NCBI GenBank assembly: GCA_947179155.2
Contig: OX359267.1
Span: 40,716,292-40,780,291 of the forward strand
Reading direction: 5' to 3'
From: Hedera helix
Lineage: Eukaryota > Streptophyta > Magnoliopsida > Apiales > Araliaceae
DNA: 64,000 nt
Shown here: positions 22,389 through 33,100 of the stretch, in pieces
How positions within the stretch are numbered: the first letter of the stretch is position 1
Layout: each line of letters opens with the position of its first letter
The notes under the pieces: model-generated
Database searches by the model: none
What the model was told of the DNA's origin: nothing
The model's input: only the letters and a program-made list of their open reading frames with translations
Translations under genes and position numbers: made by a program

Positions 22389-25129
22389 TGTGACGCCCCC
22401 AAATCTGGGCCCACACAGCCCAAACTTGAGTCGTCAAAATACTACAACAAAATTATTACAACAAAACACAACGTACAACAATACAGTGTATAATAATACA
22501 CAACTAAGTCTTCACTATTATTGCCACACTATTTTACAAAACGTGAAGACTATGATAACTATTCCTCGAACCCTCACTCCATTCCCCGGCTAGACCCTGT
22601 TATGTTTTCATCTCCTGTTGAAAAACAATGGAACAAAAAAAAGGGTGAGCTCAAATAGCCCAGTAAAGAATATCATGACTAAGATAATGACGAATAAATT
22701 ATCATTAGTCTTCAACAGTTGAGTTCTTGATAGAATACAATAGACTACAAGGTTTATATCAAAAACTGCAGTTAAATTCTTAAACAACGTTCAGATCAAT
22801 AATAGCAGCGGAATGAGTAATCTATTAGAAGAATAATGCAGACTATAATGTCCACTCGGTTCTCTTTTTAGGAAAAACATCATCAACTTTTATCATCTGA
22901 AATATCATTAGTCAAGATAATACAAATTCACAGTTCCTGATCATAATCATGCACATCAACAGTTCATCTTTGTACTACGGGCCAAAGATATTCAATATAG
23001 CACCAACGGTCATGATTATACCAGATTCAGCCTTTGGTCATAATCATACCAAACAACAGTTCATCTTTGCACTACGGGCCAAAGAGAACATTCACCACGT
23101 GCCATAAAAGACACCGAACAGATGTATCGCCTTTAACCTATTATATCGCCTTTAAGCTATCATCTGTTCAACAAATATATCACATCTGTGCCCCCGGCCA
23201 CAGATATTCACAACAGCTTGATTTTTGGATGATTAGAATGATATAAATGATGAACAGAAGAAATAGGATAACAATAAGTATCGGAAGTTTACTTTGTACA
23301 GATTCAAATAATGTCCAAATTGTCAACATGATGTGGAGTGAAATTCAAGATCCACAGTTCAGAATAACGGTTACAATTCAATAGAAAGGTTCACGTAAAT
23401 AGGAAGGTTCAGTTGAAATAATGAAGTTCAACTATTATGGAACATATAATATTTTCAGGAATTATAGAAGCAATAGTTCCATAATAAATTTCGATTTAGG
23501 AGTATGAAAGAAAATAATATCCCTTACCGTAGCAGGTTTGATTAACAAAAGGTGAAGGAAATTAATACAAAGGGTTATTCACCAACAGGCGGCAATCCGC
23601 TCCGTAAGGTTATTCCCACAATTTAATAGAATTTGAGTACAAAGAGTTATTCACCAAACAGGCGGCAATCCGCTCCGTAAGGTTATTCCCACAATTTAAT
23701 AGAATTTGAGTACAAAGAGTTATTCACCAAACAGGCGGCAATCCGCTCCGTAAGGTTATTCTCAGAGATTAATAATGAATGAATACGAAAGGTTATTCAC
23801 CAACAGGCGGCAATCCGCTCCGTAAGGTTATTCCCACAATTTAATACATGGAAATAAAATGCACGTCTTATGAGTAAGGAAGAAACAATATTATTATCGA
23901 GAATCAAATAATGATAATCCCTTACCATAGTATGTTTGAATAATGGAAGATGAAAAAGATGGTATCCCTTACCGTAACACGTGACTGGATATTGATTTAA
24001 ATGAGGTTGATTAACTTGAACAGTACACGTATACTTCTAGATCTTCACAAATACTCAAGATGACTTAAGCACACTTAGAGAGAACTTTCACAAGAAGTAT
24101 TTAGAGAGAGAAAGAAAGAACAAGTAAGGAAGTTTATGAAAAATCCTTAAGTTAAGGCTTCTATTTATAGCCAAAAATCTTATCATTCATTTAATCTAAA
24201 CCATTCATTTAAAGATCATCTTTTAATCTACACCATCCATTTCAAATATTATATTATCTTTAATCTACACCATTCATTTCATATCACCTAATAATCACCT
24301 AACTTTATATTATAAACAAATAACTTTATCAATTCAATTATTATGACTAATTGTTATAAATACAGTATAGTTAGCTCTTAGATATCAAGTCAATAAATTA
24401 ATGAAATACAACTGTTTAAATAACATCATAATAGAGATAACAATAATGTAAAATAAAGCATACGTTACTGTGTAATGACAATTATTGATTCAATAATGTG
24501 AATTACTGTGCATATGTTACTGTGACAATTATTAGGTTCAATAATTTTAAAAACAGTGCAACAACAATTATTGACTCAATGATATAAAATACAGTGTAAT
24601 GACAATTATTAAATCAATAATGCAAAATACTGTGTAACAACAATTATTGAATTGATAATATAAAATATTATGCAGTGACAATTATCGATGAAATGATGCG
24701 TAACAGTTACGGTGTCAATTATCAGACCAAAAATATGAGACACTATGCAATACCGTGTGTTACTGTAGAGTACCGAGTGCTACAGAAAATACCAATAACT
24801 ACCGTATGCTACTATTCTTTTATCACCGGTATTTTAACAGTTCCGTTGACTATTTTTATTTAAAAAGGTTATTTCTGTCGTTTTCTATATCCGACAAATA
24901 TTCCGTTGTGGGGTCCACCAATAATTTGTTATTTCGGCGCCGTCGGACCAAACGAATATTCCCCGACCAAACGAATATTCCCCAACAAAGCGAATATTGT
25001 CCGACAAAATAAAATTTGCACATAACATCCTTAACTTTTAACTTTATCGATTTAACCACTTACTGTTTAAAAAAATATCTATATGAAGAAAAATTAAATT
25101 TTGTATTTCATAAAATTCGGGGTCTTACA
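22389..25129 (-). repeat. 5' LTR of element 2 (promoter-bearing copy)
   Basis: Same length and, apart from three differences seen by eye, the same sequence as 14807-17547. As the upstream LTR in the sense of the element it would drive transcription of gag-pol. Its outer edge at 25129 is followed by the CCTTA target repeat. Confidence 0.96.
24162..24169 (-). promoter_or_regulatory. Predicted TATA box of element 2 5' LTR
   Basis: On the - strand GGCTATAAATAGAAGCC: a canonical TATAAATA followed about 30-60 bp downstream by a CT-rich stretch (TTCTTTCTTTCTCTCTC), a common plant start-site environment. The 72-bp repeat array lies downstream in the LTR in this sense. The twin in the other LTR is at 16580-16587. 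Confidence 0.6.
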
Positions 25130-26777
25130 CCTTAAACTCAAACTTTACCATATTCCATATAAATTCCTTCATTTGAAAAGCAAAGAAGAAAGTCAAATTT
25201 TCTTTTGCACAAAATTTTTACCTTTTCTACATCAATACCTTCTAGCCTAACAACAAATCAAATCAAGTAGCCACTAAAGTATACAATAAATCAAATAGTT
25301 TACTGTTTCATCTCTAATTGTGTAACCCGAGTAGCCACCACAGTTCAGTAGGTATCCATGTTATGATGTTATCAGCATAACCACCAACACCATCATTAGA
25401 ATGACAATGAACAGGACCGAGGCGACAAAATTGGTAGGGGGGCAAGAGGGATTTAGTGGGTGACGACTAGGGAAGATTGAGGAGGGTTTATGGTTGACTA
25501 GACAAACTTTAGTGAGGAATAAAGTGAGAAATCTATGGTTTGGAGGGGGAGATTAGGGTTCTTATCGACGGGGAAAAAGGAAGAAACAGATGAAATGGAA
25601 ACATTGTTGGCGAAAATTGCAGCGAATTCGATCAAGATTGAGAAGAGGAGGAGTCAGTACCATTGACACTGAATTGAATAGTAATTAGTGTAACGTGAGA
25701 TTGATAGTAGTTTAGAGAAGGAGATTTGGAAATTTCGGGATTTATTTATTAATATCCTAAGCTAATATTCTAATTTCCTACGCTAATTTTATGTATGTAT
25801 CATTTTTTAGTTAATTTACTTAATTTTAATTAATGCAATTATAACTCCAATATTTAGAGATAGAATGAGAATCCTAACTTGTGCTTCTCTACATTTTGCA
25901 TCCAATACAAAATTATATTAATTTACATTATAATTTGAATTTAAAAATGTCAAAGATTAACTAAGAACAAATTTAAATATAACTCTTTTGTTTATTAGAA
26001 GTGAAATATTTAGTATTATGATATGCTTAACAAAAAGAATCAATTTTTTTTATTCATAATTAATTTATGAAATTCTAATTACTAAATTATTGTAAATTTA
26101 TTACTTTAACTAATGCAATAGTTAAAGTAAACCATGTAAAAGTAATACTAAGAAAAAAATTATTACTCCAAAAAATTAAATAATTATAATTTAATTTTTG
26201 TATTTGGGAGTTGTTCACAAAAAAAACCCTTGTTTGAGTTTTTTTCACAGTCGTAATTTTGTGAAATTCTAGAATTTGTATTAAGAATAAATTTGTTATT
26301 TAAAAAAAATAAATGACATTAATTCTTTTAAGGAAATATTCTTTACGATTAATCCTAAAAAGTTTACATCTAGCAAAATAGTGACAAAAGTATCCCTCGC
26401 AAAAATTTTTTTAATAATATATTATATAACGAGTACTAATTCCTTCATCAATAATATTATTTCTTTACAAGTTTTCAATCTAAAATTGGCATCAACTACT
26501 CTTCTACCTCTTCAATTTTGTGATAGATAATATTAAATTACGAAGGTTGTTTCTTTCACTAATAACTATATTGACCACTGATTTTTTTCTTTTACTATTC
26601 CCTCACTAGAAAGTTCTTCATGCGAAAGAATTAGGTCATTCACAAATTTTTCTTTACTACATCCTCACTTTCTTGTAGTGAAATGCATAATTTTAATTAT
26701 TATTTATTTTATTTATTTTTGAATAACTCGTTGTTTTACATGAAATGGGTGGACTATAATTAATGATAGACTTAATG
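25130..26777. other. Intergenic DNA, no supported gene; possible host gene remnant at 25300-25740
   Basis: Begins with the CCTTA target repeat of element 2. Between 25300 and 25740 base composition is less AT-rich, and the - strand shows gene-like text including AACCCTAATCTCCCC, but no ORF or recognised protein could be supported. From 25740 on it is AT-rich with no structure that I can name. Confidence 0.4.
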
Positions 26778-27578
26778 ACAAAAAAAAAAGCAAACAATTT
26801 CAAAAAATATATATGAGGTGACTGTTGATGTGTAGTTTTTAAAAAATATATATATAAGGTGCCTGTTGATTTGTAATTTTTTTTTACATATTTTTTTTGC
26901 TGAATTAGACATAAATAATCACCCAGTAAAAAAAATTAATTAATTATTTGTTTAAATAAATCATTATAGACAAAGTTTTTAAAAATCTACTATTACACGC
27001 TAAGTTGACTTTTCCATTAGGTAACGTGTTGTCCATTTAATTAAGTTTAGTTTTAATCCTGATTATTGACTTTATGCCTTGCTCCACAGTTGGTGCAATA
27101 AAAGGTGATTTAATATTTTAATGTACATATACATATTAATTTTTTATATCCCAATTCATTATGTATTAGCACATGAAATTCGTTAAGGCAAAAATATTTC
27201 TAATGAAATTACTAAGCAGTTAAACTTGAAGAGAACTAAAAACATATTACTAATTGCAATTAATTATTTTTTACTAAGCAATTATTTTTGTCTAATTAAG
27301 TAAAATAAATAAATAAATTATTGAGCAATTATTTTTGTCCAATTCAGTAAAAAAAAAATTAATTTTAATTTTTTTTTACTGAGCAATTAATTTTGTCTAA
27401 TTTAGCACCAAAAAAAATTAATTAAAAATATATGTTTCTTACTGAGTCTAATTCAGTGAATTTATATTTTTTTTTTTTAAAAAAATCACAGATCAGGAGC
27501 CACCTTATATATTTTTTAAAAAAAAAATTACACATCAGCGGTCACCTTAAAGGTTAACCATTGTTTGATTTTTTTGGT
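26778..27578. mobile_element. MITE-like foldback element with doubled terminal inverted repeats
   Basis: The left end (26780-26882) holds two similar units, GAGGTGACTGTTGATGTGTAG and AAGGTGCCTGTTGATTTGTAA, each followed by oligo-T. The right end (27479-27576) holds their inverted counterparts (TTACACATCAGCGGTCACCTT and CACAGATCAGGAGCCACCTTA). Inside, a unit like TTACTGAGCAATTATTTTTG followed by TCTAATTCAGTAAA occurs three to four times at 27269-27470, and once inverted at 26893-26935, so the inverted structure extends inward. No coding sequence. A target duplication could not be fixed because both edges are oligo-A/T. Superfamily unknown. Confidence 0.6.
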
Positions 27579-27934
27579 ATTCTGAAAGGATTTTCAAGAG
27601 TACAACGTTTTATCAGTTAAAAAAATAATATGTTTGTTAATTGTATTCACATTCTTAGTTTTTGTCATATTCATCTATTAATTTTTTCATGAGATCATTT
27701 GATGGAATAAATAAAATAAAATAAAATAAAAATATGATAATAATATCTTAAGTATGTGTGTGGATATGTATATTGCATATATAATTCTGCAATATAAACT
27801 ATCTAATACATTAAACATTTCAATAAGTATATAAAAAATCAAGAATAATATTAGTTTGGAATTGTATAAGTATATAAAATATTGGCCTTTCCGTAATTTT
27901 TATAATGAGCATGGTATAAGCTATAACTTTTTTT

Positions 27935-28178
27935 GCTCATTACACACTACAATCCAATGGTGTTGTTGAAAGGAAGAATCGAACCATTTAAGAAATAGCT
28001 AACACTATGATCAATGACTATCTTTTTCCTAATTATTTTTTGGTCGAGGCAATAGCAACGTTTTGTTATGTACATAAAAGAGTTTTATTGAGACTTGTCC
28101 TACTTAAAACTCCTTATGAACTTTATTATGATACAACTTTCTGTATTAACTACTTTCGTGTTTTCGGGAGTAAGTTAG
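27935..28178 (+). pseudogene. Ty1/copia integrase fragment
   Basis: Translates as NGVVERKNRTI, a TAA stop near 27989, then EIANTMINDYLFPNYFLVEA, KTPYELYYDTTFCINYFRVFGSKL. This is the C-terminal part of the copia integrase core (the Glu of the DDE triad lies in VVERKNRT) up to the usual FRVFGCK-type motif. No LTRs or other domains are nearby, so it is an isolated old scrap. Confidence 0.82.
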
Positions 28179-30007
28179 GCATAATAACTATATTTAAATT
28201 ATTAAATATAAAGTTTAAGTTTAAAATATTTTTGGTAATATTAAAAAAATATTATAAACTATAACTAATAGACATTATAAATAGTAAATAGTAAATTAAA
28301 TTATATATAAACATGTAATCAATTAAACGATAATATATTAAAATATAAATATTACAAAAACAGTAGTATGTATAATATTGGTATTTAATTTTAAAGTTTA
28401 AATAATTCCTTGTTTATTCGATAAAGAAAAATCATATATGTATTTTTTTTTCTAACACTTGTCCAATACCAAGAGTAATTAGTTCATTCCACTAACTCAA
28501 TTGGACTAATGAGAGGAAAGCACCAGGATCACTAAGGATAACCGTTGGATCAACTTAGAAGAAATATGAGACCAATTGATCAAATGATTTGATTTTAGTT
28601 GTTCATTTAAATGAACATATATATATATGTTGGATTAAATCGGTCAAAAGTCAAATCTAACCTAAACCGTTGATCAATTTTCAAAAAGAAATAATTTTTC
28701 ATTATATTGTGTTTTACTTGAAAAATATAAATAATCAAAATAAATCCAGAATTTCATTTTAATCAACTCATTCTTTTTTATCTACACCGATTGCTCTCTC
28801 TCTAAAAACAAACTAAATCTCTAAAGCTCAAAATCTAAATCTATTTAAATCTAAAGAGTTTTTGACAAAATTACTCCGATTAATCTTTTATGTATGTCTT
28901 ACGCATATACATACAGAAAATATGTGAGATTCTGCATATCCAAAGAGGGAAGTCCAAAAACCAAATCGGAGCCAAGTTTTAGGAAGTGGTGTGCGCCGAG
29001 CATGGCATCGACTCCACCGGAAGATACAGTGGGGACTCGGAGCACGTGTGTCCACTTTTTTCACTAAATAGGTGACTTTAATTCTATAATTGAGGATGTT
29101 TCACAAAACACTTTGCCTCGTAAGACAGCTTTTTTAAGGTCTGGTGCCTCTTGTTTTTTTTAATGCCAAGGTTGTGTGTGTCTGTTGTTGAAGTTATGTT
29201 TTGGTTTTATTTATTGTGATGAGATTTTTCCATTAAGAACTGCATAATTTAGTTGTTTATCGATACCAGCTGTTGTACTGTGAATTAAACTAAGTAGGAA
29301 CTGTGTTATAACCTTATGAATTAAGAGAGAAACATAGAAATTCAGATTCTTTTATTGAAAACAAAGTTATTCATTGTATTCTCTCTTATGCAAGCTGAAT
29401 TTTGTTATCATAATGAAATACTCGCAAGGAACATAGTCAGAATAAACAAAATTACTTAACCTATTCTAGACCTGAGCTAATCAAGTTATGGTAACAACCC
29501 CCTAGACTTGATGTAAGCTTATTTTATCAGATTTATCAAGAAGTTTTTCTTTTAATCTTTTCCAATTTCCATGCAAATTCTTATTGTCAATCCTCTACAA
29601 TTACATCAATTGGCCTGAGATTAACCCTTTTATCTTGATATATCACAGATACATACATGTGTGTGTGTGTGTGTTTGTGTCTGTATACACTTATATATGT
29701 ATTGAAAAGATAAGTGTAGAAATAAAATATTTCTCAAGAGCTTTGCAGTCGAATTATTCTTTTGCCTTTTAATAAGTAATTGTTACCATTGTGAGCCAGG
29801 TGCCTAGAAGCAAGACCAAGTAGATAGTTTGACTTCTGACGAGTATAGTTTTATAGGAAAGTTAATGTTGTGATAGGTTCTGTTTAAGGCCTTAACAATT
29901 GTGATATCTGTATTTTCTTAATTATTTTATTTTTAATAATTTTTTGGGTTTAATTCCAAAGAGTAAGTCCTTTGAATCCCAAACAGAGTGATGGACTTCA
30001 CTTAATA
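28179..30007. other. Intergenic or captured non-coding DNA; no supported gene
   Basis: AT-rich at first. At 28440-29160 it looks like a plant promoter and 5' gene region: an 18-bp perfect palindrome TGTTCATTTAAATGAACA (28600-28617), CT-rich leader-like text (28790-28830), then a short ATG frame (28997 on, MASTPPEDTVGTRSTCVHF) and a possible exon around 29087-29150. I cannot assign these to a protein. A short (TG)n lies at 29655-29675. It ends at the target repeat of element 3. Confidence 0.35.
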
Positions 30008-30012
30008 GTAAT

Positions 30013-30127
30013 TGTAATACCCCAGATATTTACGAGATTTGTAGAATAAATCAAATATGATTAATTAAAGGTTACGGTAAAACCTAGTTTTGATGAATAA
30101 AATAAATAGAAATATGTATGCTGTAAA
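30013..30127 (+). repeat. 5' LTR stub of element 3
   Basis: TGTAATACCCCAGATATTTA and the following text align loosely with the start of the 3' LTR at 30162 (shared GGTAAAACCTAG / GGTTAAAACCTAG). The stub breaks off where the internal-end sequence TTTCAAGGACGAAATT begins. Confidence 0.7.
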
Positions 30128-30161
30128 TTTCAAGGACGAAATTCTTATAAAGAGAGGTGAA

Positions 30162-33100
30162 TGTAATATCCCGAATATTTCACAAGATTTTTAAATAAGA
30201 TCTTGATGATAAAATAAATGTTGAGGTTAAAACCTAGATTTGGAGAAATAAAAGTTATAAAAATTGAGTAAACATTTGACCCTAATCTTGGTATTAGGAT
30301 TTAAATGTGAGTGAATATAGGTTTTTATATTTTAAAACCTAGAATTGATTATTATTTATACTTGGAGGTATGTAAATAATAAGGTAATATAATACATTTA
30401 AAGTTCGATGAATTTATTTGGAAAAAAAAAACTCAAATTGGAGTTCGGCATGGAATTTTGAGACGTGGACAGTACCGTTGAGTCCGAAACGTCAAATTTA
30501 GCTACAAGAGATGGTAAACACATTTTGATGTCGGGATTGACTTTTGGTCAAAGTCAATAGTTTGACCGGTCTAGGTGAAAAGTCAAAGTTTGAGTTTGGA
30601 GAAGAATTCTAAGAAACGGACTTCACCGTTACAACGGGAACGTCGAATTTAGTAACTATGGACTGTAAACACGATATGTGTTCCGGTTGACTTTTTGGTC
30701 AAAGTTGATCGGTTGACTTTTTAGAAAGAAAAAAAAGGTCAAACTTGAAGTTCGAAAGTGAATTTGAAGAAACGGATGTTACCACAACGTCGGGAACATC
30801 CAAATTAGTATGAATCGACTGTAATATTGAAAATTTGATTTTTCGGGTTAGACAATCAATAAACGGATCAGATAATTAAAAGTGGGACCCAAAAGAGGAG
30901 ATTAAATCTACAAATTTTTAAAGTGAAAGCCAGCTGGAAATCTCAGATTTTATTGGTGATTATTTAATTGAGCCAACTCATCTCTTATCCAAAGGAAAAC
31001 TAAGCTTAACCAATCACATTCTCTCTTATCTTATCCTATTTTAGAATATATTACTTAATTATGGATTAAACCCACTTGTGAGCAAGAGAATTCAGCAAAC
31101 ATATAGAGATATAGACTAAGAGAGGTTCACGGCAAGAGAAAAAGAGAGGGAGAAGGAAAATGCAAGTTTGAGCCAAAAAAAAAGGAAAGCTTGGAAGGTA
31201 TATTGTTAACCCTTGTACAAGCTTTCTTTTCTTGGGTAGATAATGGGTATTAATGAAATTAATGGCTTTAGATCATGATTAACTTTGTGGGTAATGGTCT
31301 AACCAAGAATTTTTCATGAATCTATTAGATGATTCACGAATTAAATTAAATGAAAGAAAGTTGAAAAACGAAATTCGCAGAATTGGGTGTTATATTGCTG
31401 TTGGTTTAATGATTTTTACAAAATCGATTTTTTAGAGTTAGAGAGCGAGCTATATATCAAATTAAAGCTATGGAAGTAAGCTTTCTGTAGAAATTTTTAG
31501 ATCTCAAAAATTCCTTGTGGTTTGTTCGTGGTGGCTGATTGAAGCAGTCTGGGTCGGACCGAAAATGGTCTGCCCAGAAACTGCCGCGATTTTTGTGTTT
31601 GTAAAAGTCATATAAAATCATGTGTTTGGAATTTCAAGTTGGTATAAACTACAAAGTTGTAGATATGAAAGTTATCTAGAAGTACCAAAAATATCTAACC
31701 ATTTTATGGAGTATATGATTTTTGAACGAATTAATGTTGGGTGACTGTCCTGGAGATTTCATTCTCTGGACATGTTGTGATAAAAGTTAAATCCGTGTTG
31801 TTTGGTACATTGGATGAAGTAAAGGTCTAAACGAGATTTAAAGTAGACTTTATAAGGTTTCATTTGATATAAAGTTGATCAAAAATGGACATGTAACGAA
31901 GAAGTTATGAATTTTTTTGTGAACTAGTGTCTGACTGCCAGTTTGTTCTCGGGACAATTTTTAACATAGCTATTCCTTGAGGTGTACAGCCTAGTATGTA
32001 CCGAATTAGGTTCTCAAACCTGAACAAAAATTTTAGATCTCGAAGTTACGAAGATATGTCAAGAAGGAACGACACTAAAATTCTGTATAGATTATTTTAT
32101 ATGAATTTTACTGTAGGCTAGGGTCGGGGCAAGTGTTTATTTAAATAATATTATATTATAGCAATTATTTTGGTGAATTAAATTATTATTACATGGTTAA
32201 TAATAATGATAAACGATTAAATTATTATTGAAGGATTAATAATAATAGTAAATAAATTTGATTATTATTAAAATGATTAATAATAATGGTAATTGGTTAA
32301 TCTTTCATTAAATGATTAACAGTAAAAGAAATTGGTTAAGTTATTATGTGATTAAATAATAACCGTACATGACTCAATATTATTAGAAAGTTAATAATAT
32401 AAATGTACAATTAAAATGTTATTGATTTATAACATTTGTAGCATAGTTAGATATTATTACGAGGATAATAATATCGTTGGGTAGTGAAATATTGTCCAAT
32501 GAAGATAATATTGATAGGTAACCATGTATGTTTGAATAGAGATTGCCCATGTATTTAATTATGGTTAAATGAAGATTTAATCGTAATTAAAGGGGATTAG
32601 AATAAACCTTAAATGATAAAGGTGAATGAAGAATATTAAGGGAATCAATTATTATTTAAATAAAATAATAATTAACAATGATTGATTATTTATTATTTAA
32701 TTGTCATTAAATAATGAATAAAGGAAATTTGAAGGTAATTAATTATTTATTATTTAATATTAAATTAAATAATAAATAAGGTTAATAATTAATAAAAAAA
32801 ATTATTAAAGAATAGTGCAGATAATTAATTAATTATTATTTAATTAAATAATAATAATTAAGAATGGTTAAAATTATTAAATTGATTACTTGTTACTAAT
32901 TGAGACTGAGTTAATAAGTAAGGTGGTTATATTTAATTAATTTTTGTTTAATGGGCTTTAAATAATAATTAAAGGGATGAAGGTTGTAAACTTATTATTT
33001 AATTAATATTAAATAATAAGTATAATTCATTAATTAATTTGAGAATTTTTCTTAGTTGCAGTAAGAATAGTAGAGTGAATTCGGAGATCGTAGAGGGGTT

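Larger units (their letters stand above)
14807..25129 (-). mobile_element. Complete young Ty3/gypsy Tekay/Del-like retrotransposon (element 2)
   Basis: A 10,323-bp element on the - strand: 5' LTR 22389-25129, primer site, about 200-bp leader, one uninterrupted gag-pol ORF, purine tract, 3' LTR 14807-17547. Both LTRs are 2741 bp. By eye I find only three differences (15215/22797, 15575/23157, 16455/24037). Perfect 5-bp target repeats CCTTA flank it (14802-14806, 25130-25134). It lies only 12 bp beyond the 3' LTR end of element 1. All catalytic residues checked are present, so it may be able to transpose. Confidence 0.97.

Noticed and set aside
28997..29155. First exon of the captured bL19 gene
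   Set aside because: A short ATG frame and an exon-like stretch exist, but I cannot match them to bL19, and element 3 separates them from the other exons; too weak to call.
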